From Schistosoma mansoni (lineage: Eukaryota; Platyhelminthes; Trematoda; Strigeidida; Schistosomatidae), in assembly GCF_000237925.1 (NCBI RefSeq), contig NC_031502.1, positions 47,224,839 to 47,288,838 of the forward strand: DNA of 64,000 bases, in the 5' to 3' direction. Made by a program: the position numbers and the translations under genes. A model generated the notes under the pieces. That model searched no databases. It saw only the letters and a list, made by a program, of their open reading frames with translations, and had not been told where the DNA came from. Shown one piece after another: positions 22,720 to 35,600 of the stretch (position 1 is the stretch's first letter; each line of letters opens with the position of its first letter).

Positions 22720-23110
22720 TATTGTTTGTTTGAATCTTCCCATTGATTCTACTGCTAGCCATTATCCATCTTTGCTTATAATGCTTGTAAATTAAGGCTA
22801 TATCGAGGCAATACGCACACTATGCACATATGCCAATATGAGACTGATCAAGTGCAGCACTAAACATCAATATTAATATTCAAGTAGAACAATATCAAGG
22901 GAATTTAAACTTCACCCCATTGTACAAATAAGTGGCTATCAGGACTCATTAGCTAAGTGGATAACGTGATGCTTTTTGAAGCAAACTATACTAGGTTGGA
23001 ATTCTAGAGTGAACATCAACTCTGAGATGCAGGTACATCCAGCTGACGAGTCCCAAATAGGATGAAAGCGCGTTTCCTGTATTCCACTGCTATCCACTAT
23101 CCACCTTTGC
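22720..23110 (+). repeat. Sm-alpha repeat, full unit after a partial one
   Basis: A 3' hammerhead remnant (GATTCTACTGCTAGCC) is followed by a whole unit: GAGGCAATACGCAC, CACATATGCCAATATGAGAC, ATTTAAACTTCACCCCATTG, AGTGGCTATCAGGACTCAT, a decayed B box and a hammerhead at 23037-23082. The second ribozyme has an extra T near the cleavage site, a stem I mismatch and a G-U in stem II, but keeps CTGACGA and GAAA. Confidence 0.9.
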
Positions 23111-24430
23111 TCATTTGTATAAGTTTATTTATTTTTAAATTGTTAGAATAGTTTTTGTTTTAAATCATGTTCATATCTGGAAGGGAATATATACTTTTCC
23201 CAACTATCTTTATACTCTTTTGTTCTCATTCGAACATGCGTTTTAACAAGATGAAAAATGTTTGGTTGAAAACTTTTGTGAAATTAATTTCTTGGAAATT
23301 CTTGTTTTATATATTTGAAACCTTAATATAGTTAGATTAACAAACCAGTTATCTTTTCAATATTTTATATTTCTTTCTCAATTTCCTTTACATTCTTTGG
23401 ATATCATTTAATGTTCTCAATCGCATAATATTTTCCTAAACTATCCAACATCTTGTAATTATTTAACTTAAATGTCTTCATTGAAATTAGTTAGAATTGA
23501 GTCAGTATCATTTTTTGATATATGAGTAGCAACATTGATTTCTTTGATGTGAGTCTGATTGGTTGGTACCTGTCTTATAGATTTACCGTAAATTTAAGTT
23601 TTTATTTTAGTGCTTAAACTTTTTATGGTAATTAAAAAGGAAATAAAATAGGATTCAATGAAGAGGTATTAAGTAAGCCATTGTATTTGAATAGTTTGAT
23701 ATGGATTTACGAATTTTTATGATTCTATATGCACCAAGGTATACTAGCTGTAATTAATGTTCGTTTTGTTTTGAGAAATGAATGCAAAGATTAAGAATAA
23801 TAAAGCTTGATTTCATATCATTTATTTTTTCGGGTTGCTTGAGTAATCTGAAATATGACTTTAACATTATTTAGAGGGGTACTTTTAAATCATATGATAT
23901 TCATCTTTGTACATCCGGGATTTGTCGAAAACCAGGAATCTAATTTACGCATAGAAATCTCTAATGAGGTTTTTCAGTAGTTGTTTATAGATCTTACCGT
24001 TTGTGAACAGGATTATAAAAAAGTATGATAACCGATATAATTAAATGTTTACCTTGAGAACCGTCATGATAGCAGTTGAGATTAGTTGCACATTTTGTAG
24101 AAAGTATCATATTCAAAATATCTATATCAGTTCAACTTTTACTATATACATAACCCTATTCAATCCGAGACAAGATATTAAACTTTTTATCATAAAAGGA
24201 TTCATTTTGACAAAATCAATCATTATTGTCCTTTGAAGACTGGTCTCCGTTATCACTTCTCTTGTTTCTATATTTAAACAATAAAATTACTACTGTTCAT
24301 CACATTCTAGGTTTTATTTGATTCAACAACTTCAGAAACTTCATTTGGATTTGCGTCATTATGAATTTTTTCAAGAGATTTTTTAAAGCATTAAATTTGT
24401 GCTATAGCAACCATCCTACAATCAATTTCG
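23111..24430. other. Intergenic, nothing recognised
   Basis: AT-rich. Short open frames are present but show no family, no codon pattern and no splice context. Confidence 0.5.
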
Positions 24431-24439
24431 ATTATAGTC

Positions 24440-24891
24440 AATTTTGGTTAAGCCCTTTTTATTAACTTCCTTAACAGGCATCGTCATTTGGATAATAACA
24501 ATTGGCATATTCTTTGTACTGTTATGACCACTAGAGTATATGACAATCTAGCCAAAATGTTAATTGCTTAAGCATCGTTCGATTACTCATACTTCGCCCC
24601 ATATATGTATGCACGCAAATCCTATTATCAGCTTTTGTTTTGTTTTGCTGTGCCCTTATAAGATTTGACCATAAATTGTCTATGTAATTGCTTGATACTC
24701 GTTCGCTTGTTCGCATGCTGCTCGCTCGCTCGTTGATATTCTCTCAGGTGCTGGTAGCTTTTTGGCTTGAGTTATTTGACAATAAATTGTAGTAGCCGCT
24801 TCTCTTTGCCTTCTCATTTTACGCACTGTTAAGACTGGTATTATAACAGTTATCAAGGTGAACGATTAACGAAGCACGGCACTACAGTTCG
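24440..24891 (+). mobile_element. LTR-like repeat, copy 1 (possible solo LTR)
   Basis: Inverted relative to 31696-32100 and related to 58905-59115. The end reads AACGATTAACGAAGCACGGC followed by ACTACA, and the matching copy at 31696 starts TGTAGTGCCATGC; TG...CA ends are typical of LTRs. No gag-pol sequence adjoins it. The other end was not resolved. Confidence 0.5.
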
Positions 24892-25089
24892 ACAGTGAAA
24901 TATTTACTGTTTACATTATTATTTAATATACTTATAAGAAAAAGGATTTCCTGAGATAGTTTATTAGAAGAAGAAACATTAATGTATTTAATCATTGAAA
25001 GATCTCTAAAAAATAGACAGTATAAAATAGTTTACTGATATATCTTAAACTTTGCATTATAAGAAATTAACACTTCTGTCTTCTTTGTT

Positions 25090-25385
25090 ATCTTATAGTG
25101 AATATCAACTCTGAGATATAGGTACATTCAACTGACGAGTTCCAAATAAAATGAAACACTCGTCCTGGATTCCACTGCTAACTATCATCCATCTTTGTTA
25201 GAAAGATGCTCTTTATTTTTTAAAATTTCATTTTAAGTATATGTTAGATTGTAAGCAAAGATGGATAGTGGTTAGCAGTGGAATCGAGGCAATACGCACA
25301 GTATGTACATATGCTAATTAGAGATTGACCAGTTGCAGTCGTAAACATCAATGGGAAGATTCAAACCAACAATACTAAGTGTATA
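25090..25385 (+). repeat. Rearranged Sm-alpha copy
   Basis: A hammerhead region at 25126-25170 (CTGACGA kept, stem II damaged) is followed after about 75 bases by a short inverted piece (GCAAAGATGGATAGTGG, GCAGTGGAATC) joined straight to a plus-strand unit start (GAGGCAATACGCACAG). The junction at about 25287 shows an internal rearrangement. Confidence 0.85.
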
Positions 25386-25469
25386 TGTTAGATTGTTTAA
25401 GAATATATTTTGATTTTTAATTTTCTTTTTAACAATTATTAGATTTAATTGAAATAAAATAATCATTTC

Positions 25470-28302
25470 ATGGTACAACTATTTTATTATGAAAATCGTG
25501 GAATACCTTGTCGTCACTTATTACGTAATGGTATAAGAAAATTTATAGTTCAATTGGAAGCATGTGAAAATTGGCCATATCCAAGTTCTGAATCAAAATG
25601 GTTATTAATATTTAATCGATTTATAAAAAATTGGTGTAAAGTCATTCAAGTAAATTAGAATTATTAAAAGTTTAAAATTATTTATCTGTTTATATTTGAT
25701 TGGCTAATTGTTTTCATTTGTGGTATTGTGGTGTGGGTTGCTTACATCCATATAAGTAGTATGTGACGATGGCCAGACAGAGAACGTATTTCACTAGAAG
25801 ATCGATAAGGAAAAAACGGAAAGGAAACGCAATTGATATAAAAATGTATGAACAATAATAATCGGAGACTGTGGACTGATATTTGCAGAAGGAACGGTAA
25901 AGATTAAGGCAATTAATTGATAGTTTGCAAATTAACTGTTTACTGTATGGTTGTCAGATTTTAATGAGATAGTCTTTAATTTTTGTGTCAAATACATTTG
26001 ATTGTTCCCACTCGTCTTCTTGTCCACTACAGTATGTGGACCAATTTTAATAATGGAGTTCAAATGTGTCAGGTTGTTGTCTTCCAAATGTTTGAAGGAT
26101 ACGTAATGTTGTAAAATGATTGAAGTTAGACATGTACACTACTGAATGACAGTTCAACAGTCTAGAGGCTAATAGTTCTCTGTGAGACCAAAGTTACTGA
26201 GTTTGATCCTCAATAGTATCATGGGTGTACACTTCTAAGGAGTGTCGCACTAAGTAGAATTATCTATCCAGTGGTTCCTGGTTCATAATGAACGTTTGAC
26301 TTAGATTATTTTGAGATATAACTAACATGGAAAACAAATGATTTCATAGAAAATACAGAACACAGACCAAAAGATCGACGAAGAAGTGTGAAACATTAGT
26401 CAGCGTATAATACTGTGAAAGAATGTGGGTGATAAAATGGTAGTAATGAGCTATAGGGCAACTTTTCAATATTGTTTTACTCAATGAAGAAATTTCATAA
26501 GTGAATTATAATTGGTGAGCTTAGCATTGGGCAAAAAGCTTATTAGGTAAGAATGTAAATACTTACATAAGCTAGATTTATAATTTACTGGCTAGCTTGA
26601 GGGACTCTAAGAACAGACTAGAAGCTTTATACCCCGTTTTAACCGATGAGTAATTAAATAGCAGGAATCGAAAATTGTTATTTAAAGACCATTAAAAGTT
26701 ATAAGTTTATGGCTACTTGACAGGGATTCTTCATTCTTTAAATCTTTACAGTAGGTTTTCTGCATTTATAGGTAGAGAGTTTTTATTACATATACTGATG
26801 TATTCAGGAAAAAGTTAGTTTAAGTTCATTTATAGATCATAAATACTATTATCATGGAACTTTTAACAATTTTCACAATGTTTGTGTTCAGACTTCCTGA
26901 AAGTTTCTAGAAATTATATTACAAAGTAAAGATTTAAGGATCGTACAAATAAAATTATTGACCGTTCCAGGATATTTTTCAGAATCTTTATGATTTACTG
27001 AATAAATGTTAGCATATTATTAGGAGCTCACTTTGAATAAACTTAACAAGGACAAATTTATAATATATTAGGTTTTACGTAAAATTCGTATTAGAAGGAA
27101 CAAACAATCTATAATTTTAATTCCATTCTGTGTCACATTGATTACACAAAGATATTTGTTGATAACTTCGTTATTAGAGTAGTATGACAACTTTACTTAT
27201 TTATTACCTAATAAATCTGATCACAGATATAGACCTTTAGACAGAATCCACAAACAAAGTTCATAACATAGATATAATTCATATAGTATGATTTATTAAA
27301 GGTCATTAATACTGTGTACATAATTATGCCCTGGTAATCCTCCAATTGCCCTGGTACGGGGGATTCCGCTCTCCCTCTCGAAATGCTCTCACATGGCCAC
27401 GCGTACACAGCCACTATCAGGTAAGTTCTACTCACTACCTTCTCGTGGAGGGGGTGTTGTTTACGAAATTGACAGAACGAAAAGCGAATGTCCGGCGCTC
27501 TAATCGGGTTGGTGGATATGGAAGATCCACCTAGGTAAGTTGGAAAACCCGGATTCCAAAGTGATAGTGCACATGAGCTCCAGGATCCTGAAGGAAAAAA
27601 TGAGTATGGAACAATTGTTAGTCACCTGCTATCATGGGAATCCATCTCTTAACGTTTCTTCACTGCCTTGTGAATCGGACCTTTAGGTTGAAGGCTCCGT
27701 GTATGGCTCCCTAAGAAAACCACCTGCTTCGATCTGGGCACTCGTGCAGTATCACAGCCTACACACAAATTAAGTGATTTGTATGGCGCATATGTATTTG
27801 GTGCCCCTCTGTAATAATATTTATGTGTTCAAATAAGTAAATTGAAAGTGAAAACTAATATATTTTTTGTTGATAAACAAATAAAGTGTATCATTTTTTA
27901 TAGCACCAAGCTAATCAAATCACCTGGTGTGCTGGTGTATAACCGTCTAGAAATCAGAAGCGATTAGATACTTATAATAATTTAAATAATTAATAAATCC
28001 TTCTCCATTATTTCACCTTTATTCTGTAGATGACAAGTGGAGGAACAAAGAGATATGAAACTATTGGACATGTTACATTTACTAAATTAGAAGGTTCAAT
28101 GTTTATCACTGGAAAATTCAAACAGGATTCAACTGGTAAACAACAAAAAATGCCACATTTCTGTTTATTTTTAACTACAAGTATAATAGATGCTGATTTT
28201 TATCATGGTTATTTATTAACTGGAATGGTGGAAAGAGGTAATCGAAAATTGGGCATTTGGGAATCAACACATTATGCTTATGTTAAACGTGAAGGTTATT
28301 AA
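25470..28302 (+). CDS. Two-exon gene, 150-residue protein of unknown family
   Basis: Exon 1 25470-25649 (60 codons), exon 2 28030-28302 (90 codons and stop TAA). Donor CAA|GTAAAT at 25650 and acceptor TTCTGTAG ending 28029, both phase 0. Exon 1 reads MVQLFYYENRGIPCRHLL and ends FNRFIKNWCKVIQ; exon 2 reads MTSGGTKRYETIGHVTFTKL, later HFCLFLTTSIIDADFYHG and ends STHYAYVKREGY. An in-frame TAA at 25455-25457 precedes the chosen Met, so it is a plausible start, but exon 1 could also belong to a longer gene. No signal peptide or membrane segment is obvious; alternating hydrophobic pattern in exon 2 suggests beta strands. I do not recognise the family. The intron holds repeats. It converges with paladin. 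Confidence 0.6.
25725..26045 (+). repeat. 280-bp dispersed repeat, copy 3 (diverged)
   Basis: Contains ATATAAGTAGTATGTGACGA, a TTTACTGTATGGTTGTCAG block and ATTTGATTGTTCCCACTCGT, in the order seen at 63575. Lies inside the intron of the unknown gene. Confidence 0.65.
26145..26315 (-). mobile_element. Foldback/tRNA-like element, decayed partial copy 4
   Basis: Plus strand shows CAGTCTAGAGGCTAATAG, GAGTTTGATCCTCAATAG (worn B box) and ATCCAGTGGTTCCTGG of one arm. Confidence 0.45.
26316..27320. other. Intron of the unknown gene, nothing recognised
   Basis: AT-rich, no supported feature. Confidence 0.5.
27328..27838 (+). mobile_element. 510-bp GC-richer retroposon-like repeat, copy 1
   Basis: Shares with three other copies: CCCTGGTACGG, CGCTCTCCCTCTC, AAATGCTCTCACATGGCCAC, CTACTCACTACCTTCTCGTG, GGGTTGGTGGA, GTTGGAAAACCC, GTTAGTCACC, AAGAAAACCACCTG, and the 3' end AATATTTATGTGTTCAAATAA. 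The constant 3' end followed by TAAA-type simple repeats in some copies points to LINE-dependent retroposition. No protein-coding frame is conserved. Confidence 0.75.
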
Positions 28303-29457
28303 AGATCAATTTGTCTAATTGTTTATATTCTAACTGTAAATCTTTCTTTTTGTACCTAAATTAATTTAAGGAAAAATGTACACTTATTGAATTTCTATGT
28401 ATTTCACATAAGACCAAGCTAAAATACATATAGAGAACATGATACATTATACTCCTGAAGGCATTGATATGTATTCATTTAAATTTTTATAAAATTGATG
28501 ATATTCTTCTAGTATGAATAATATAATTATATAAAAGTATGAAAAAGATTTTAGTTGTATATCTGGGCTCATGTTTTGGATTAATGGACTTTGACAATAT
28601 GATGTCCTAAATCCGGGTTCTATAACATTTAATATATTTGTAAAATACATAACCAGGACCTTAGGTAAGCTGAAATGTTGTCATTCATCTCAGGGTTTTT
28701 ATAATAACACTAGATTAGATATACCGATACGTTTATATGTTTAGCATCGACTCTCCTTTATGATTAGATATCTGACTTAGGTTTTCATGTCTTTAGAAAA
28801 CAATACAATATCTTCCAAACATACAGACGTCATCAACATTGAACTTGGTACAGATTTGAGTTAGGTCAGATTGGAATAGCACAACTAACATGACTAGATG
28901 AAAATAACAAAACAAATAACAAAGTGGTCGAAATATTACAAAAGTAATGATAATAAGAAAGACTAAACATTGGGAATATAATTCCAAAAGATGGATGGTA
29001 AGGTGTATATGAAGGAATACTGAAGTTCAAGATTTAGAAGATGTAGAATAAACGAATCTGATCCATTTTGACCCATTCTGAGACATTTTACTCAACGATC
29101 TCAATATGTAACCTAATCAGGGTTGAAATAAACTTACCTAAAATAGTGTATATTCTTATAAACTGGATATTTGTGCATTCAACACAAGTACATTAGATTT
29201 TTTGATGGGTTGGCTTATAAAAATACTTAAATGAATATATATTTGGTATTTTATTTAAACAGAAACACATTACAGAAATAATAAAACATAAATGTTTTCT
29301 ATCACTACAATTAAATAAGAGAGAAACAATGAAATAATTGAAATAAGGTTCTGTAAGTTAGAATAAAGATGTATGAATACATATATTTAATAGCTTATAT
29401 ATATATAGGTATTATTTATAAAGTGTATATTGTTAGTGATTAAATTAAAATATTGAA
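28303..29457. other. Region between two convergent genes
   Basis: Holds the 3' ends of the unknown plus-strand gene and of minus-strand paladin. AATAAA in the paladin direction is present near 29250 (TTTATT on the plus strand), about 200 bases beyond the stop. No further gene seen; short open frames here are AT-rich and unsupported. Confidence 0.55.
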
Positions 29458-29601
29458 TTAGGTAAAATCTCCAACTAAAGCAGGATGTGGTGAATCATCT
29501 GGTCGCCAACGTTCACGAATACGTCTGAGTTTATCCGGTTCTTCAAATTCAGGAAAACCAAAATTATCTAATAAATCCATAAAGTATACCTGATGTGTAG
29601 C
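29458..29601 (-). CDS. PALD1: Paladin last exon and stop
   Basis: Reads [20 protein letters not shown], then [15 protein letters not shown], ending GDFT and TAA at 29460-29458. Corresponds to the vertebrate C-terminus with LNELGFPELE and RYRW. Acceptor at 29603-29602. Confidence 0.93.
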   Translation of the reverse strand, partial: ATHQVYFMDLLDNFGFPEFEEPDKLRRIRERWRPDDSPHPALVGDFT

Positions 29602-32600
29602 CTATAATAATAATAATAACAATGACATCAACAGTGACAAAATTAACAGAAAAAAAGAAGAAAATATAAATGTTTAATTAATTGTTAAATTAATTAGAAA
29701 AAACTCCCTTCAGTTGTGAATTCAGTAAAATAAATCTAAGAAGTATAGGGCGAAACGTGCTTTCTGGATTCCACTGCTAGTCACTACCCATCTTTGCTTA
29801 TAAAGCTGTTAATTAAGGTAATGTCAAGGCAGTCCTCACAGGATGTACATATGCCAATAAGTGACTGATCAACTGAAGTCCTAAATAACAATAGGAATAC
29901 ACAAGTAAACATCTGTGAATTTAAATCTAAGAAGTTTATGTAACTAGTTTCCCCTTTCATAAACTTAAATAGGTTAAAGTTCAGTGGTGAATGTATTGGA
30001 TTTCTTCGCTTTGCTTCTGATAGATTCGTAAAAGATAAAATATTTGATTGGTTTGTAGCTTCAATAAATATAGCTATATATCAAAATTAGAGGATGATAT
30101 ACCTTTCAGTGTACAGATAATTATCTGCATTCTAGTTTTGATTAATTCACTTTTCAACTTGATTACCTTCACATACATTCACTTTAGATCTATGAATTTC
30201 ACTTCATGTATCTAACCGATACTACTATACTTTCTGTAATCATTCAATAATGATCAGTTTTCGGAAAGCCCCCGAATGCCCTGGTACGGTCGAGAGTGGG
30301 GAGAGTCCGCTCTCCCTCTCCAAATGCTCTCACATGGTCACACATATACAGCCTCTGCCAGGGAACTCCTACTCACTGCCTTCTCTCAAAGGGGGTGTTG
30401 TTTAATAAATTAAGAGGACGAAAAGGGAATGTTCGGCGCTTTAACCGGGTTGATGGACACGGAAAGTTCACCTAGGGAAGTTGGAAAACCCTAATTCCAA
30501 ACCAATGGTGCATATGGATTTCAGTATCCTTAGGGAACAAATGGCGTATGAATCAATCGTTGGTCACCGGCTACCATCTCCTCACGATGCTCCACTGCCT
30601 TGTGGATCAGACATTTAGGTCTAAGGCTCCGGGTATTGCTCCCTAAGAAAACCACCTGTTTCAGTTTGGGCACCTGGGCAGTATCTCAGCCCTCACACAA
30701 TTAAATGAAATGACATTCTTTTGTGGCGCTTATGTATCTGGTGCTTCCTTGTACCAATATTTATGTGTTTAGATAATAATTAGAGTTTTAGGAAAACTTT
30801 CCTCTGTAGTTTTATGCTTCTTAGAGTCTCTCTGATAAGTTAGGTTTTTTAAAGCTCTTTAGTAGAAAGCTTTCATTAAAAACACTTTGACAGTTTATCA
30901 AACATGACTATAAAAGCTTAAGTACTGTATCTAATCGAATTGGAGTATAATAATCAAATCGTTTTTTAATACTCTCGATTGAACAATCAACCCTTTCGAA
31001 ATTAACAATATTTTCATCTTAATGGAGAAATACTTGAAAAATATATTGATACAAAAATGTTTAGTTTATATTACTGTTTGAAATGGTTGGTTATACAAAT
31101 ACAAGTTTTGAGAAATGTCTAAAACATTATTTGTTTTGTTTCTGTAACAAAATTACAAAAATAAACAAGTTTATCCTTGAAATTAATGGGTAAGAATGTG
31201 AGAAATTATATTAAAAAAGTAATCAGGCACTAGTATCCGTACATATTACTGAACATGTTTATGTTCAGTAATATGGAAGCAAAGATGAATAGTAGCTAGC
31301 AGTGGAATCCAGGACGCGCGTTTAGTCCTATTTGGGACTCGTCAGCTGGATGTACCTGCACCTCAGAGTTGATGTTCACTCTGGGACTCGAACCCGGTAC
31401 CTTTCGCTTGAACGCCATCGCGTTATCCACTCAGTTTAACTGGCGAGTCCCAAGGAGGACGAAACGCGCGTCCTGGATTCCACTGCTAGCTACTATTCAT
31501 CTTTGCTTACAATGCTTGTGAATCAAGGGTATATCGAGGCAATACGCACAGTATGCACATATGCCAATAAGAGACTGACCAGTTGCAATCCTAAAAATCA
31601 ATGGGAAGATTCGAACAAATAATACTAAGTGATTAATGGAAGTATTTTAATATAAGATTTTTATCATATTTACTGTAGATTTACACAACGAATAGTATTG
31701 TAGTGCCATGCTACACTAATCGTTCACCTCGATAACCGTTTTAATACAAATCTTAACGGTGCATCAAATAAGAAGGCAAAGAGAAGTGGCAGCTACAATT
31801 TTATTGACAAATGACACAGGCCAGAAAGTTATAAGCACATGAGCAAATATCAGCGAGTGAAGCAAAAATGACACGCATTGGAGATGGTGTGTAAGCCAAC
31901 TCACTTTTACCAAGCGTTAATCAATATTTATAGTCAGACAAGAATAAATGACAGACATGTGATGAATAGGATAAGAAGTGTACACACATACGCTCATATA
32001 AAAACAGTCAGGGTTAATAAGTGAATAACTGACTGGGTATATTGGCTTTTCCAGAAGCTAGAATAAAGTATATGAGCTTAACATATCAACCGACACTACA
32101 GTATATTAAAACTGTTACCATATAAACGTGACATGTATTCAATGATAACAGGTTGGTGCAGTTCAGAACAAATATTTTATTTCATATCTCTAAGCATTTG
32201 AGTATATGTGATTCATGATGCTTTAACTGAAATGAAAACCTATCATCTTTCAAGATAGGTACTTGAGTGATATCCACTAGATTAAAAAATTATAAATAAC
32301 TAATTAAGTTTATTGACGTTTAGGATTTAATTAATTATCTTTTCCTATGAATATAAGTGGCATGTATGAATGTAGGAGAATTTATTTTTGGACATATTTA
32401 CCAGTTGTTTACATACAATAGTGGTTTATCAATTATAGTTCAGTTTTATATCTAATAATGAAAACATTAATTTTGATAACTTTACAAAAGTTTCCATTTA
32501 TTTCATTTGTACAAACATGAATGTTTAATAAATTGTTTCAGTTTTATCACTGACAATAATCAATCAATGTAATAAACAATTTCATAGTTCAAATCATGAG

Positions 32601-35600
32601 TCAGTTGAAGCTACACCACCATGGAAAACCTGAAAGCACTGGATGGCCGTTTCGTCCTACTGTGGGACTCCTCAGTAGTGCGCATCCACGATCCTGCCTC
32701 GCGAGATCCGAACTCAGGACCTACCAGTCTCGCACCAGAGCACTTAACACCATTGGATCGGTGCTTCCAGGTTTTCCATGGTGGTGTAGCTTCAACTGAC
32801 TCATGATTTCAACTATGAAAATACTGAAATCTCCACAAAACCCCTTCTGATCTAATTTCATAATTTGACAATTCAAAGAAAGAAAAACTTACTTGTTGAA
32901 TCCAAACTTCAAATGAAATTTTCCACCGTTTGGGTTGTTGATCGTGAAGATATGCATTGAAGAGAATTAGAAAAAAGTATCGTTCCAAATAGGCTAAACT
33001 TCTTTTACGTAGTCGTAATTTCTTTTCTGGATCATTTTCATCTCTTGCCTAAAAATAACAAATAACGTCTGTTATATCACCGATGGCAAATATTTTTAAG
33101 TTAGATGTAGTACTGTAACACTTGAATCATCCTGTTCAAAATGATAAAAATAGTTTCATGCTTTATTATGCATTAATATAAGAAGTTACTTATTATAACC
33201 TATCCGTTCAAGTTATCTGTACTGTTTGTACGAGATCAGTTGACTCTGTAGACTTAATCATTTTCTAATAGCAATTTAAAATGAATATTCTTGGTATTAA
33301 ATAATGACTTACTAGTTTGACACTAGTTTCAGTATAATGTATCTCTTATATTTCTTAATTTAATTTGAAAACATTATTTATGACGTGTAAATAGTACTAT
33401 AAAGGGGTTTGTAAGTAATCCATTTTTGCGAACCCGGTGATGATAACTACTTTTAATGGTATTCATTGGCTGAGTTAATTGATATTCCAAACATTCATTT
33501 CATCACATTTATTAGCATCTTTTAGAAGAACTAAGTAAATATGTAGTTAAACATGAAGAATTCGACCTTAGTTCATTTGGTTCAACTAAATCACTAAATT
33601 TATCTCGCTTAGGACACTCTTCAAGTAATCGTTACATTAGTAATCATATCAAAGTTGATAAACAACAACTGTAATTTTGAAAAATTCACGATTGTTTGTC
33701 TATGTTCCGTATTTTATTGGAAAAAATTCTTTTGTCAAGGTTGAATTTTTTTTTTGATCATATAGATATGTGTAAACTTCTTGGATCTGATAAGAATTCG
33801 TTGGAAATAACTTCTTTGATCAATTATTTAAGTTTTTCTTTAAATTCAAATCAATTGCTTAAACTGTAATCAAACAGCATCATATTTAGCCATCGTTTAT
33901 AAAAACATTTCTTTTTTGTAATTAGTGCACGAATGTCCGTGTTGAGAATTTCATCAAACTCATCACTATATACAGATTCTTATTAAAACCAATATTTCAA
34001 ATCTTAGTTATGTACTAATGTGGCATGTATTACCGGTACGTACAGATTTCAGTAGTATTTATCAAGAATTAGAAGTAGGATTCTGACCGACAGAAGAAGA
34101 ATATCAGAATAATAGAAAAATGAACAGAAGTAGTCAAAGTAGCAACAGTGACGAAAGAAAGATGGAGCTTGTAAGAAACTATTCATCGAAAAAGTCCAAA
34201 TAATGTATTGGTTGCATTGTCCTAATATTTTATAAATGCCCTTTGTTATTCTGCTTAATTCCATAAATTGGTTTACCACCCATGACTTCATTCATTACAC
34301 TTGTTCATACTAATCATTTCTCTTTGAAGCTAGTTCGTAGAAAGATGTACTACTTCAATTACTTTTCAGTAGTGTAAATTTGGATTACGTAATTTATTAC
34401 CAGGAATACTTTATCAGTACAACCAGAATGGGATATGCATATGCTTACCTTTTCTAAAAGCTATATTTACTGAAAGTTCTTTATTCAGGATATCTATTTA
34501 TAATAGTCATCACCACGATCATCTTATGACACAGAGGGGAAAGAATTCTTACTAACTTACCTTGTTTCGTAGTAAAACTGAAAAGATGCTGTCTGAACAA
34601 TACAGGAAATCCGTTAATCAAACAAAAAGTCTAACCAAGTCTTCTAAAAGCTGTCATTCAGGACCATTATTAGGTGAAAGAAGACCTACTGGCTCATCCT
34701 TAATACATGAGCTATTGAAGAGACTATTGCATTCTCAACAAGACCGAGTGTCTACATAAAGCTAGAAAGGTATAGAGTGCAGTTGGTCAAGTTTTAACCA
34801 AATAACTCATGATAATTTGCTTAGCATACGCAATGTGTGTTAGATACTAGCTCGAATAATAACAATTACACATGTCTATACAGGTAAATTGATTTGTAAA
34901 GGACTTGGAAAATCATGTCAATAAATTGTCATGTTGCAAAGTCTGGGTTGTTGATGTTAGTTAAGAAAACAATCAAAACACTTGGTGATATGATGTTCTT
35001 TTATCTAGAAAGTTTGTTTAAAAATCTTTGTTTGCCGTTCTACACAAAATCATCAGCACTTAATTTGCCTTGAAGTGAACGCTTCATTTACTCGATAAAG
35101 TAATGACTCATCTCGAAAACTGCAATACTAATCAACTTCTCTAGGTAAGCTATAAACATTCTTCACTATTCAATAATTTTAAACGTATTAATAGGAACGT
35201 ATGCAAAAACCCATTTAATTAAGGTATGGAACATTGACATAATCTTTGAGTTTCTACACACCAAACAAGATATTTACCCTTAACTTTTAAAAAGTAAAAA
35301 TCAATCCGAAAATAGAATGTTTTTGATGGATGGCGGCTAGCATTGGAATCCAGGACACGCGCGTTTCGTCCCATTTCGGACTTGTCAACTGGGTGTACCT
35401 GCATCTCAAAGTTGATATTTACTCTGGGACTCGAACTCAGTACCTTTCGCTTCAAACGACATCGCGTTATCTACTCAGGCAATACGCACAGTATGCACGT
35501 ATGCTAATAAGTGTCTGATCAATTGAAGTCCTGAACATTAATGGGAAGATTGAAACAAATAATAACAAGGGAATTTAAAATGCTTTTAAGTATACTTCAA

